NCBI RefSeq assembly: GCF_014904815.1
Contig: NZ_JACZFR010000063.1
Span: 1 to 40,851 of the forward strand
DNA from: Microbulbifer taiwanensis
Lineage (GTDB): Bacteria > Pseudomonadota > Gammaproteobacteria > Pseudomonadales > Cellvibrionaceae
Direction: 5' to 3'
Length of the DNA: 40,851 nt
Each line of letters starts with the position of its first letter. The stretch's first letter is position 1. The position numbers were made by a program, and so were the translations under genes. Below, in pieces: positions 26,411-34,449 of the stretch. The notes beneath the pieces were generated by a model, which saw only the letters and a list, made by a program, of their open reading frames with translations, ran no database searches and was not told where the DNA came from.

Positions 26411-27646
26411 ATGATTACCAACGACGCCATTATTCTCGGCATGCTCGCCGCCATCCTCGGCTTTGTCTTTTACACCGCCGGCAGCGAGCACCGCTTCTGG
26501 AAACGCTTTTATCGCATAGTACCTACGGTGCTGATGTGCTACTTCCTACCCTCCCTGCTCGCCACCTTCGGCATAATTGACGTGGAGAACTCAAAGCTTT
26601 ACTACGTCGCCTCCCGCTATCTGCTGCCGGCGAGCCTGGTGCTGCTGACGCTGAGCATCGACCTCAAGGCCATCGTGAACCTCGGCCCCAAGGCGCTGGT
26701 GCTGTTCCTGACCGGCACCCTGGGCATTGTGATCGGCGGCCCCATCGCCCTGCTGCTGCTGTCCGCCATTCACCCGGAAATCCTCAATGTGGGCGGGCCG
26801 GGTGAGGTATGGCGCGGCATGACCACGGTGGCCGGTAGCTGGATCGGCGGCAGTGCCAACCAGACGGCGATGAAGGAGGTGTTCGATGTGGGCGATCAGG
26901 TCTTCTCGGCCATGGTGGCCGTGGATGTGATAGTGGCCAATATCTGGATGGCCGTACTGCTGGTCATGGCCGGCAACGCCAGGAAACTCGACGAGCGCCG
27001 CGGGGCCGACACCAGTGCGATCGCGGTACTGCGGGAAAAGGTGGAGGCGCTGCAGAAAAAGCACGCGCGCATCCCGAGCCTGCCGGACCTGATGCTGATC
27101 GCCGCCATCTGCTTCGGTGTGACCGCTATCGCCCACGCCGCTGCCGACCAGATAGCGCCCTGGTTCCAGGAGCATGCACCACAGACGGCGCGCTTCAGCT
27201 TTACCAGCCAGTTTTTCTGGTTAGTGATAATCGCCACCACCATAGGGGTATCGCTGGCCTTCTCCCCGGCAAAGAAACTGGAGGGCGCCGGCGCCTCCAA
27301 GATCGGTTCGGTATTTATCTATTTCCTGATCGCCACCATCGGCACCCATATGAATATCACCGCCCTGAAAGACAGCCCCGAGCTGTTTGTACTGGGCGCT
27401 ACCTGGATGGCGGTGCACGCGGGTTTGATGCTGCTGGTAGCCAAGCTGATCAAGGCACCGACCTTCTTTATGGCGGTAGGCAGCCAGGCCAATGTGGGGG
27501 GTGCGGCTTCAGCGCCGGTGGTGGCGGCGGCCTTCCACCCGTCACTGGCGCCGGTGGGGGTTCTGCTGGCGGTACTGGGCTATGCCCTGGGCACCTATGC
27601 GGCCTGGTTCTGCGGCCAGCTGCTGCGGGTTGTCGGCGGGGGTTAG
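26411..27646 (+). CDS. DUF819 family membrane protein (YjcL-like)
   Basis: A 411-residue integral membrane protein with about ten or more helices, of the DUF819/YjcL family. Conserved features are an N-terminal helix ending HRFWKRFYRIVPTVLMCYFLPSLL, a TVAGSWIGGSANQTAMKEVFDVGD segment (about 137-160) and a C-terminal KAPTFFMAVGSQANVGGAASAPVVAAAFHP segment. These two polar, Gly-rich segments are repeated like the inverted halves of secondary transporters. The substrate is unknown. The ATG at 26411 lacks a clear ribosome-binding site. Its stop runs directly into a heptamer array. Confidence 0.85.
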   Translation: MITNDAIILGMLAAILGFVFYTAGSEHRFWKRFYRIVPTVLMCYFLPSLLATFGIIDVENSKLYYVASRYLLPASLVLLTLSIDLKAIVNLGPKALVLFLTGTLGIVIGGPIALLLLSAIHPEILNVGGPGEVWRGMTTVAGSWIGGSANQTAMKEVFDVGDQVFSAMVAVDVIVANIWMAVLLVMAGNARKLDERRGADTSAIAVLREKVEALQKKHARIPSLPDLMLIAAICFGVTAIAHAAADQIAPWFQEHAPQTARFSFTSQFFWLVIIATTIGVSLAFSPAKKLEGAGASKIGSVFIYFLIATIGTHMNITALKDSPELFVLGATWMAVHAGLMLLVAKLIKAPTFFMAVGSQANVGGAASAPVVAAAFHPSLAPVGVLLAVLGYALGTYAAWFCGQLLRVVGGG

Positions 27647-27674
27647 TCAGCGGTCAGCGGTCAGCGGTCAGCGG
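27647..27674 (+). repeat. TCAGCGG heptamer array (four units)
   Basis: Four exact tandem TCAGCGG copies start at the base after the TAG stop of the DUF819 gene. The same heptamer follows the csiV stop once at 26312-26318. The unit length of seven and the GCGG core resemble the GCGGAAT arrays elsewhere. Confidence 0.9.
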
Positions 27675-27731
27675 TAGCAGGCTACACACTCCACCAAAGG
27701 CCACTCATCACCTCACCTCGGCAAGCAAACA

Positions 27732-27769
27732 AAAACCCGGCCGCGGGACAAACCCCCGGCCGGGGTTTT
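27732..27769. terminator. Bidirectional terminator between the DUF819 gene and csp
   Basis: AAAACCCGGCCG pairs with CGGCCGGGGTTTT (one bulged base) around a short loop. A-runs and T-runs lie on the outer sides, so it can terminate both convergent genes. It starts one base behind the csp stop. Confidence 0.8.
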
Positions 27770-27770
27770 G

Positions 27771-28010
27771 TTAAAAGGTCACGGTGGGCGGGAAACACTC
27801 ACAGGGAACAACATCTTCCGCCAGCAATCCTTTGTCACCCTGCTGCATTTCAAACTCTACCGCCTGACCCTCGTTCAGGGTTTTATAACCCTCACCGCGA
27901 ATGCTGCGGTAGTGAACGAAAATATCTTCAGTTCCTTCTCCACAGGTGATGAAGCCATAACCACGGGCGTTATTAAACCACTTCACTGTACCTGTAACGC
28001 GATCACTCAT
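27771..28010 (-). CDS. Cold-shock domain protein, CspD-like
   Basis: A 79-residue single-stranded nucleic-acid-binding protein. The cold-shock domain has [15 protein letters not shown] (RNP1) and [17 protein letters not shown] (RNP2), ending [18 protein letters not shown]. The NNARGYGFI and YKTLNEGQ segments are closest to CspD, which inhibits replication in stationary phase. The C-terminal tail [11 protein letters not shown] is unusual: it adds Cys 70 and Cys 72 to Cys 23. ATG at 28010. The 288-bp upstream region holds no gene and may be a leader RNA. Confidence 0.88.
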   Translation of the reverse strand: MSDRVTGTVKWFNNARGYGFITCGEGTEDIFVHYRSIRGEGYKTLNEGQAVEFEMQQGDKGLLAEDVVPCECFPPTVTF

Positions 28011-28298
28011 TGAGACAACCTCATTATTGTTATTGCGTTCACCTCTTTAACCTCTGCGGGCAAGAGGGGTAAACGCCACCCCAATATCAGCAAACGACCG
28101 AACGCCGATTACTGTCTTGCACTGTCCACCAAGTCGGACTCGATGTACGTAGTTCGATTCTTAGATAAAACGGCGCCAGTGTCTAGGTTTCTATGTGAAA
28201 TAAATACTAAGGTTTATAAATAATGCGCAATAAATCGCCAATAATGAAATTCAATTCTCCAATAACTGTCCTTTTGTGCTTTAAGTTACTCCCGTCCA

Positions 28299-29405
28299 TC
28301 AACTGTCTAACGCGGCTTCGCGCGTTAATGCAGGAATTTCCGCTATATGCAGGGTTGATGTCGGGAAAGCACAGGAACCGCCGTATCCTTCGATTATCCG
28401 CAATATGGTGAGCAGGATATCCTGCTTAATTTCGTGATATCGCACCCAATCGGTCGTATTGGTAAAGGTGTAAATAAAGAAATCCAGTGAAGACGGGGCA
28501 AAACTATTGAAGTTTACGATTAACGTCTGGTTGGAATCGATTTCAGGATGCTGCTGCAGCATGGCTTTTACATCGGTAACTATAGCCGGCATCAAATGCG
28601 CATCCTCATAGCGAATACCGATGGTCTCGTATATACGCCGATTCAACATACGCGAGGGATTCTCTACCGCTATCTGGGTGAATATGCCATTGGGGATATA
28701 GAGCGGCCGCTTATCGAAAGTGCGAATCCGGGTAAGGCGCCAGCCGATATCCTCCACAGTGCCCTCGATGTTCCTGTCCGGCGAACGCACCCAGTCACCC
28801 ACGGCAAAAGGCCTGTCCAGGTAGATCATCAGGCCACCGAAAAAGTTGGCCAGCAGATCCTTGGCCGCAAAACCCACCGCCAGGCCGCCGATGCCACCAA
28901 ATGCCAGAACACCGCTGATGCTGTAACCGAGGAACTGCATGACCACCATGGCCGCAGTGATCAGGATCGAGGCCCGCACCAGCTTGCCCACCGCCCGCAC
29001 CGTGGTCGCGTCCATCGGCTTGCCCATATAGCGGGGGTCGCGCAGGTTTCGCTCCACACTGTGCGAGAAGCGCCAGGCAAACCAGGTGAGCACCAGTATC
29101 AGCCCTATCTCCCGCGCCGGCTCCGCGAGGGAGAAAATGTCTGCGCCTGTCGCCACGCCCGCCCGGCCAGCGGCCACGGTCAGGCCCAACAGCCAGATCA
29201 ATGCGGGACCGGGGGGCGTCAGTGCACCGACCAGGGCATCATCCCAGGGGTTTACTGTACGCTCCGCGCGCTGTGCCAGTCGCTGGACGAAACGCCCGAA
29301 CAGCCACGCAGCCAGGGCTGTCGCCAGCACTATCATGAAAATTGCCACTATCCAGAACCGATTGTCCCCCAGCCAGGACAGCAACATTCCCTCTACGGAT
29401 TCCAC
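28299..29405 (-). CDS. MscS-family mechanosensitive channel
   Basis: A 368-residue inner-membrane channel that would release solutes on hypo-osmotic shock. Helices are at about 18-38, 66-86, 98-116 and 146-163, then the pore-lining helix FGGIGGLAVGFAAKDLLANFFGGL (about 172-195). The beta domain follows (YLDRPFAVGDWVRSPDRNIEGTVEDIGWRLTRIRTFDKRPLYIPNG), then the C-terminal alpha/beta domain. The extra N-terminal helices compared with E. coli MscS suggest a YnaI-like class. I choose the GTG at 29405 because GAGGAG lies nine bases before it; a TTG six bases further upstream is too close to that site. Confidence 0.92.
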   Translation of the reverse strand: MESVEGMLLSWLGDNRFWIVAIFMIVLATALAAWLFGRFVQRLAQRAERTVNPWDDALVGALTPPGPALIWLLGLTVAAGRAGVATGADIFSLAEPAREIGLILVLTWFAWRFSHSVERNLRDPRYMGKPMDATTVRAVGKLVRASILITAAMVVMQFLGYSISGVLAFGGIGGLAVGFAAKDLLANFFGGLMIYLDRPFAVGDWVRSPDRNIEGTVEDIGWRLTRIRTFDKRPLYIPNGIFTQIAVENPSRMLNRRIYETIGIRYEDAHLMPAIVTDVKAMLQQHPEIDSNQTLIVNFNSFAPSSLDFFIYTFTNTTDWVRYHEIKQDILLTILRIIEGYGGSCAFPTSTLHIAEIPALTREAALDS

Positions 29406-29471
29406 TGACAACTACTCCTCATCTCTGCAAAGATATTCTTGTGATCACAGCTTCCGGGCGGGCGCACTCCC

Positions 29472-30479
29472 CTACCCCATGATGGAAGCCAGCCAGCTGC
29501 GGGTACTCTGCCAGCGCTCGCTGGCTTCCAGCTCTGCCCAGGATTTTATCGCGGGCCTGCCGCGCATGCGTTGCAGCCTGTCACTGGATTCGCGCGACGG
29601 CGAGAATCCCTCCAGTGCTTTGAGCGCTTCCAGGGCCCCGGTGCGATTGTTGCAGACCACACCCATATCGCATCCGGCGTCCATGGCCGCCCTGATCCGG
29701 CTGCCGTAGCCACCGGCGGCGCCGGCGCCCTCCATGGACAGATCATCGCTGAAAATGACTCCGTCGAAGCCCAGCCTGCCGCGCAGCACCTCCTGGAGCC
29801 AGTAGCGGGAGAAACCCACCGGCTGGCTGTCCACCTGCACGAAGCGGATATGCGCGGGCATGACTGCATCCAGCTCTCCCGCCCGGATACACTCGATAAA
29901 CGGCAGCGCGTCGGAATCCATCACCCGATCGAGGTCGCGCTCGTCCTCGGGCAGCTCCTCGTGACTGTCCTCGAGCACGTGGCCGTGCCCGGGAAAATGC
30001 TTGCCAGTAGTGGCCATTCCCGCATCGTGCATACCCTGCATAAACGGACGCACCCGCGCGGCCACCTGCGCGGGATCCGCGCAGAAACTGCGGTCGCCGA
30101 CGATGCGGCAGTGCCGGTCGTCCGCGTCCAGCACCGGTGCGAAGCTGAAATCCAGGCCCACGGCGAGCAGCTCTGCCGCCAGCAGCCAGCCCACATCCCG
30201 CAGCCGCTCGCTGTCGGCCTCGGCACACAGGGCCTGCATCGATGGCAACCGCGTGAACTGGTCGCGAAAGCGCTGCACGCGGCCGCCCTCCTGGTCCACC
30301 GCCAGCAGGATCTCCGGGCGCTCCTCGCGGATGGCCGCCACCAGGTCCTGCAGCTGCCCGCGATCGCGGTAGTTGCGCGCAAAAAAGATGAGCCCACCCA
30401 CCAGTGGGTGCCGCAGCAATTCGCGGTCCTCCGCGGTCAATTGCTGTCCGTCGATGTCGATCATTACCGGGCCGAGCAT
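29472..30479 (-). CDS. nagZ: Beta-N-acetylhexosaminidase NagZ
   Basis: A 335-residue cytoplasmic glycoside hydrolase (family GH3) that removes GlcNAc from anhydro-muropeptides during peptidoglycan recycling and so influences AmpC induction in relatives. The key motif KHFPGHGHVLEDSHEELP (160-177) provides the His acid/base, and the Asp nucleophile is in VIFSDDLSMEGA (about 245). DQEGGRVQRF is at 62-71 and PAHIRF at about 208-213. ATG at 30479 has a strong AAGGAGGAG site, which lies against the GCGGAAT repeat. It is transcribed after the TetR gene, an order also seen in Pseudomonas. Confidence 0.96.
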   Translation of the reverse strand: MLGPVMIDIDGQQLTAEDRELLRHPLVGGLIFFARNYRDRGQLQDLVAAIREERPEILLAVDQEGGRVQRFRDQFTRLPSMQALCAEADSERLRDVGWLLAAELLAVGLDFSFAPVLDADDRHCRIVGDRSFCADPAQVAARVRPFMQGMHDAGMATTGKHFPGHGHVLEDSHEELPEDERDLDRVMDSDALPFIECIRAGELDAVMPAHIRFVQVDSQPVGFSRYWLQEVLRGRLGFDGVIFSDDLSMEGAGAAGGYGSRIRAAMDAGCDMGVVCNNRTGALEALKALEGFSPSRESSDRLQRMRGRPAIKSWAELEASERWQSTRSWLASIMG

Positions 30480-30493
30480 AGGAACTCCTCCTT

Positions 30494-30697
30494 AATGCGG
30501 AATGATGAATGCGGAATGCGGAATGATGAATGCGGAATGCGGAATGCGGAATGCGCGCGCGGGCCCTATGCCACCCGGAAGGGAATGGTCCGCGGCCGCA
30601 CTTCCAGGCACCCCTGAACTTCGATCGCGGCCACCGGCCGCTCCTACAGCAGGGGGTCCCTCGCGATTCCACATTCCGCATTCCTCATTCCGCATTT
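30494..30697. repeat. GCGGAAT-array element, copy 2
   Basis: A 204-bp element. The left array has about seven GCGGAAT or GATGAAT units, partly in exact 7-base tandem (30523-30556). The right array is inverted (ATTCCGCATTCC). A family A REP arm at 30624-30648 (ATCGCGGCCACCGG then CCGCTCCTACA) is nested inside. The right array forms the last codons and stop of the TetR gene. Confidence 0.85.
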
Positions 30698-31317
30698 ACT
30701 TTAAGCATCGCTGCCGCCGCGGGCACCAGGCGCTCCAGGGTTTCGGGCAGGCTGCTCTGCGCGCCAAAATCCTCTCTCAGGATAGCCTCGATGGCGTCGT
30801 AGCTCGACAGGGTAAAAATGGTCGCCCCGAGCATAAAGTAGAGGCGCCAGTAGAAGGTCACCGGATCCAGCCCCGGCAGCGCCTGGGCCAGCAGGCCGGC
30901 GAAGCGGCGATAGCTGTCCCCGTAGCGGGACACGATAAAGCGGCGCAGGTGGCCCTGGTACTGGGTGTAGGCGAGCCCGAGCAGCCGCATAAAGCGCTGT
31001 GGGTCCCGACCCTGCTCGGCCAGACTGCCCATGCCCACGCGGTAGAGGCTCTCCAGCAGGCCTTCCACGGTCAACGTCTGCCCCTCGGCGACACGCCGAT
31101 CCAGCTCCCTGACCAGGGCGTCGGTAAAAGGCGTCAAAAAGCGCTCGAATACCGCCTGAATCAATTCTTTTTTGGAGCCGAAATGATAATTTACAGCGGC
31201 GAGATTGACGCCGGCAGTACTGGTGATGGTGCGCAGGGAAGTCTCGGTGAAGCCGCGCTCGGCAAACAGCACCTCCGCCGCATCCAGTATCCGACTGACG
31301 GTATCCGTCTGGCTCAT
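30685..31317 (-). CDS. psrA: TetR-family regulator, PsrA-like
   Basis: A 210-residue repressor. The N-terminal HTH (VSRILDAAEVLFAERGFTETSLRTIT...GVNLAAVNYHFGSKKELI) and the C-terminal MRLLGLAYTQYQGHLRRF and FYWRLYFMLGATIFTLS segments match my recollection of P. aeruginosa PsrA closely. PsrA is a fatty-acid-responsive regulator of beta-oxidation and rpoS that represses itself. Neighbouring nagZ and lexA fit the Pseudomonas order. I choose the ATG at 31317. The C-terminus KVNAE and stop are encoded by the GCGGAAT repeat, so the natural end of the protein may have been altered. Confidence 0.88.
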   Translation of the reverse strand: MSQTDTVSRILDAAEVLFAERGFTETSLRTITSTAGVNLAAVNYHFGSKKELIQAVFERFLTPFTDALVRELDRRVAEGQTLTVEGLLESLYRVGMGSLAEQGRDPQRFMRLLGLAYTQYQGHLRRFIVSRYGDSYRRFAGLLAQALPGLDPVTFYWRLYFMLGATIFTLSSYDAIEAILREDFGAQSSLPETLERLVPAAAAMLKVNAE

Positions 31318-31337
31318 AGGGTTCAAACCAACATTTA

Positions 31338-31349
31338 AAACAGTTGTTT
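31338..31349. promoter_or_regulatory. Candidate PsrA operator
   Basis: AAACAGTTGTTT has the AAAC-N4-GTTT arrangement described for PsrA sites. It lies about 21 bp upstream of the regulator's ATG, where self-repression is expected. Flanking bases do not match the full G/C-AAAC consensus. Confidence 0.45.
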
Positions 31350-31510
31350 AGTACCGAGTCAGATTAGCACATTCCGCGCCACGTGGCGCCGCCAAGGGCG
31401 GCGGCGGCAATCCCGGATTCGTTGGAAAGCGGATTGGTCGAAAAGCGGATTGGTCGGAAAGATAGCGGCTGGACATTAGATTGAGAGGAAAGCAACAGGG
31501 AGCAAAGGCC

Positions 31511-31834
31511 ATGGCACATTTGCAACCGGATATCGGCAGCTGGTTTGAAGACATCGACAACGGGCAGCTGTTTGAAGTGGTGGCCATCGACGAGACGCAG
31601 CAGACGGTGGAAGTCCAGTACCTGGACGGCACCCTGGACGAGTTCGAACTGGATCAGTGGCAGGGCCTGCCGGTCATCGCCGCCGCTCCGCCGGAGGATG
31701 CCAACATTGCCTATGGCATGACCGCTACGGAGCAGGACCCCAACCTGAGCGGGAACGGATTCGGCACAAACCAGAACCCGGTGGATACCGTCGAGGGCGA
31801 GAGCTTTATCGGCACCGACGAATCGCCCTTTTAG
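31511..31834 (+). CDS. Small conserved hypothetical protein (possibly DUF6763)
   Basis: A 107-residue acidic cytoplasmic protein. It begins MAHLQPDIGSWFEDIDNGQLFEVVAID, then VEVQYLDGTLDEFELDQWQGLPV, which reads as a small beta-barrel-like domain of about 60 residues. A disordered, Glu/Asp-rich tail follows (EDANIAYGMTATEQDPNL...). I believe this corresponds to DUF6763 of gammaproteobacteria, with no known function. The ATG at 31511 is preceded by GGGAG. It is convergent with the LOG gene, whose stop is 16 bp away. Confidence 0.75.
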   Translation: MAHLQPDIGSWFEDIDNGQLFEVVAIDETQQTVEVQYLDGTLDEFELDQWQGLPVIAAAPPEDANIAYGMTATEQDPNLSGNGFGTNQNPVDTVEGESFIGTDESPF

Positions 31835-31849
31835 TCCGTGGAATACTGT

Positions 31850-32488
31850 TTATTCCCGCTGCTTGATATATTCGATAATCAATTCCGCAGCCTCGTCCAC
31901 GGTATCGACAATATGAAACAGATCCAGGTCTGAGGCGTCGATACAGCTGCGCTCCAGCACCGTATCCACCAGCCAGTCGTGCAGGCCGGACCAGTAACGC
32001 TTGCCCACCAGCACTATAGGGAAGCGCCGCACCTTCTGTGTCTGCACCAGAGTCAGCGCCTCAAACAGCTCATCCAGGGTTCCATAACCACCCGGCAGAC
32101 CGATAAAACCAACCGCGTGCTTTACAAACATAAACTTGCGCACAAAAAAGTAGCGAAAGTGCAGGCTGATGTCCTGATAAGGGTTTGCGCTCTGCTCAAA
32201 TGGCAGCTCGATGTTGAGGCCAATGGAGGCTCCGGGCTGGGGATAGGCCCCGCGATTGCAGGCCTCCATCAATCCCGGCCCACCCCCTGTAATGACCGGA
32301 ATCCCCTCGGCGGCGAGCAATTCGCCGAGCCTGACCCCCTGCTTGTATTCCGGGCTGTCTTCGGTAAATCGCGCACTGCCAAATACGGTAACTGCGCCAC
32401 TCAGCGCAATCAGCCGCTCTATGCCATCCACCAGTTCCGACTGTATGCGCAGTACGCGCCAAGCCTCGGGCATTTTTGCATCTAGCAT
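31850..32488 (-). CDS. LOG family protein (TIGR00730-type phosphoribohydrolase)
   Basis: A 212-residue Rossmann-fold protein of the LOG (Lonely Guy) family, which releases bases from nucleoside 5'-monophosphates. Motifs are [11 protein letters not shown] (35-45), [17 protein letters not shown] (66-82), then [16 protein letters not shown] (131-146) with the catalytic Arg/Glu pattern PGGxGTxxE. The N-terminal extension of about 30 residues fits the larger bacterial LOG type. ATG at 32488. It is divergent from lexA across 169 bp. The physiological substrate is unknown; the cytokinin name comes from plants and actinobacteria. Confidence 0.92.
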   Translation of the reverse strand: MLDAKMPEAWRVLRIQSELVDGIERLIALSGAVTVFGSARFTEDSPEYKQGVRLGELLAAEGIPVITGGGPGLMEACNRGAYPQPGASIGLNIELPFEQSANPYQDISLHFRYFFVRKFMFVKHAVGFIGLPGGYGTLDELFEALTLVQTQKVRRFPIVLVGKRYWSGLHDWLVDTVLERSCIDASDLDLFHIVDTVDEAAELIIEYIKQRE

Positions 32489-32603
32489 TATTGTATTTCC
32501 TTATTGTCGCGTCATTCGACGATCTGTTTATTCGCTCTCTCGCTTCCCTCTCAATGTAGCAGCTCCCGACGATGCCACTGCGGCGATTGCGTCCTCACCG
32601 AAT

Positions 32604-32619
32604 CTGTATATAATCACAG
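32604..32619. promoter_or_regulatory. LexA (SOS) box 1
   Basis: CTGTATATAATCACAG matches the gammaproteobacterial LexA consensus CTGT-N8-ACAG. It lies 39 bp before the lexA start. Confidence 0.9.
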
Positions 32620-32622
32620 CAA

Positions 32623-32638
32623 CTGTATATAAATACAG
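32623..32638. promoter_or_regulatory. LexA (SOS) box 2
   Basis: CTGTATATAAATACAG matches the consensus almost perfectly. It is 19 bp from box 1, close to two helical turns, giving a tandem arrangement for lexA autoregulation as in E. coli. Confidence 0.93.
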
Positions 32639-32657
32639 AATAAGACTAGGTGACCCT

Positions 32658-33263
32658 ATGAGCAATCTCACAGCACGCCAGGCCCAGGTATTGGAGCTGA
32701 TCAAAGTCTATCTGGATGAAACCGGATACCCGCCCACCCGCGCGGAAATCGCCCAGGAGCTGGGTTTTCGCTCCCCCAATGCGGCGGAGGAGCACCTGAA
32801 AGCGCTGGCGCGCAAGGGCGCCATCGAAATGGTGGCCGGCGCCTCCCGGGGAATACGCATACCGGACCACCACACGGGCCTGCCCATCGTCGGTCGCGTT
32901 GCGGCGGGCAACCCGATCCTGGCTGAGGAAAACATCGAGGATTACTGCGATCTGCCATCGGACTTCTTCCATCCCCCGGCGGACTACCTGCTGCGGGTAC
33001 ACGGCATGAGCATGCGCGACGCCGGCATTCTCGACGGCGACCTGCTGGCGGTGCAGAAAACCGACCAGGCGCGCAATGGCCAGATAGTGGTCGCACGGAT
33101 TGAGGACGAGGTGACAGTCAAACGCTTCCGCCGCAAGGGCAACCAGGCAACGGTTCAGCTGCTGCCGGAAAACGAGGACTTTGAAGTGATCCAGGTGGAC
33201 ATGCGGGACAGGAGTTTCGCTATAGAGGGGTTGGCAGTGGGAGTGATTCGCCAGACGCCTTGA
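32658..33263 (+). CDS. lexA: SOS repressor LexA
   Basis: A 201-residue repressor. The N-terminal winged helix ([47 protein letters not shown]) binds the SOS boxes. The self-cleavage site is RVAAGNP (Ala 83-Gly 84), and the catalytic dyad is Ser 118 (VHGMSMRD) and Lys 155 ([10 protein letters not shown]). RecA filaments trigger cleavage and derepression. The ATG at 32658 is correct because the frame above it runs into the tandem SOS boxes. In Pseudomonas sulA follows lexA; here a repeat element and a gene on the other strand follow instead. Confidence 0.98.
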   Translation: MSNLTARQAQVLELIKVYLDETGYPPTRAEIAQELGFRSPNAAEEHLKALARKGAIEMVAGASRGIRIPDHHTGLPIVGRVAAGNPILAEENIEDYCDLPSDFFHPPADYLLRVHGMSMRDAGILDGDLLAVQKTDQARNGQIVVARIEDEVTVKRFRRKGNQATVQLLPENEDFEVIQVDMRDRSFAIEGLAVGVIRQTP

Positions 33264-33265
33264 GG

Positions 33266-33439
33266 GAATGCGGAATGCGGAATGCGGACTACGCGGGCCG
33301 ACTCTAACGCTATGGGGACCAACGTCGGCCGCGGCCTAACATTCTGGCACCCAGAATGACTGATCGCGGCCAATACGCTCGCCCAAGGCACCGTGCCCAA
33401 TCGCGTATTCCGCATTCATCCTTCCGCATTCCGCATTCA
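33266..33439. repeat. GCGGAAT-array element, copy 3
   Basis: A 174-bp element that starts three bases after the lexA stop. The left array is GAATGCGGAATGCGGAATG, followed by GCGGACTACGCG. The right end is CGCGTATTCCGCATTC, then a second inverted array ending at the stop of the convergent gene. ATCGCGGCC near the right resembles a family A fragment. Confidence 0.82.
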
Positions 33440-33440
33440 A

Positions 33441-33698
33441 TCAATGCACCGTGTGGTTGATCGGCATCAGCTCATCATCTTCGTCGAAATAACCCGGCTC
33501 CAGATCGTCGAGGTTCTGTACGGCCTCGATACCCGCCTCCAGCATGGCGCGGGCCACTTCGACCTTGTGTTCGCGCAGGAACTGCAGGCTTTCTGCAGAG
33601 AAATGGATACGTACGAGCGGGTCCTCCTTGTGGCCGGCACGGCGCAACGCCACATCGCCATTGGCCAGCTCGATTATTTCAAAAGTCTCGGAGGACAT
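33441..33698 (-). CDS. Small conserved hypothetical protein
   Basis: An 85-residue acidic protein: MSSETFEIIELANGDVALRRAG, then DPLVRIHFSAESLQFLREHKVEVARAMLEAGIEAVQNL, then an Asp/Glu-rich tail GYFDEDDELMPINHTVH. The composition suggests a short beta hairpin followed by two helices. It corresponds by position to the small gene between lexA-sulA and topA in Pseudomonas. The ATG at 33698 has GGGAGAAG upstream. Function unknown. Its stop adjoins the inverted GCGGAAT array of copy 3. Confidence 0.8.
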   Translation of the reverse strand: MSSETFEIIELANGDVALRRAGHKEDPLVRIHFSAESLQFLREHKVEVARAMLEAGIEAVQNLDDLEPGYFDEDDELMPINHTVH

Positions 33699-33813
33699 TC
33701 GCTTCTCCCTTCTTTACATCCCAAGATTGTGTGCAGTGTACCACAGGCGCTCCGGCAGTTTCATTGCAGAGCTGGCGTGAAAATGTAGAGGGACCTAGAG
33801 GGATTTTGCGGCG

Positions 33814-34305
33814 CTACCACTCCTGCGACTGGGCGCGCTGGCGTCGCACCAGCTCGCTCAGCGCAGATTGCCAGTCGCGCAGTAGTTCACCACTGAGCTG
33901 CACCGGGCCGGGCGCGGACAGATTCTGCAGCGGGATCAGGTTGGCCGCCGGCTGCCCGCTGCCACTTTCCGCCGCAAAGCTCCACAGCTGTACCCAGGCC
34001 GCCTGCAGCCGGGACAGCCAGCTGTCCGGATCCAGAGCCAGTTCCTGCAGCTCTACCGCCTCGCCGCTGGCCTTGCCGAAGGCCAGGGCCCGCTCGGCGA
34101 GCGCCTGGGCGGACTCCGGCTCTGTATCCAGCTGCAGCTGAAAGGCCAGCTCGGCGAGAAAGGCGCGGTAGGCCCGCCACAGGTGCATCACTACCGCCTC
34201 CTGCGCAGCGACACGCTGCAGTGGCGCCGCACAATCGGTCTCCAGCAGTAGCTGGCTCTTGCGCAGTGCAGAGGTCACGGAGCTGGTATAGGGATTAACC
34301 CGCAC
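33814..34305 (-). CDS. DUF6586-like conserved protein next to topA
   Basis: A 163-residue predicted all-alpha protein, MRVNPYTSSVTSALRKSQLLLETDC followed by VVMHLWRAYRAFLAELAFQL and EPESAQALAERALAFGKASG. It matches in pattern the DUF6586-type protein beside topA in Pseudomonas; no function is assigned. The start is a GTG at 34305 with GGAGG ten bases upstream. That start codon lies inside the left arm of the inverted repeat at 34302-34444, so the extreme N-terminus and its translation signal derive from that segment. Confidence 0.75.
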   Translation of the reverse strand: MRVNPYTSSVTSALRKSQLLLETDCAAPLQRVAAQEAVVMHLWRAYRAFLAELAFQLQLDTEPESAQALAERALAFGKASGEAVELQELALDPDSWLSRLQAAWVQLWSFAAESGSGQPAANLIPLQNLSAPGPVQLSGELLRDWQSALSELVRRQRAQSQEW

Positions 34306-34444
34306 TTGTCACAATCCTCCTTCTGCGGCGGCCCCAGAGCACACCCTGTCTGCCTTTCGCCCGGTCGGAGCCGAAACGCCGGACCGGCTCAACGTACTGC
34401 ACGCACTCTGGAACCACCTCGCTACGGACGATTGTGACAAGTGC
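34302..34444. repeat. 143-bp segment with 15-bp perfect inverted ends
   Basis: GCACTTGTCACAATC at 34302-34316 is matched exactly in inverse by GATTGTGACAAGTGC at 34430-34444. The interior has a hairpin with CGGTCGG...CCGGACCGG. The segment fills the gap between the DUF6586-like start and the topA stop. No target duplication is visible. Confidence 0.85.
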
Positions 34445-34449
34445 AGGCA

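Noticed and set aside
30494..30697. Possible CRISPR-like or coding repeat (translates as repeated MRNAECG)
   Set aside because: The units are 7 bases long without spacers, and no cas genes are nearby. The repeating peptide is a by-product of the heptamer period.
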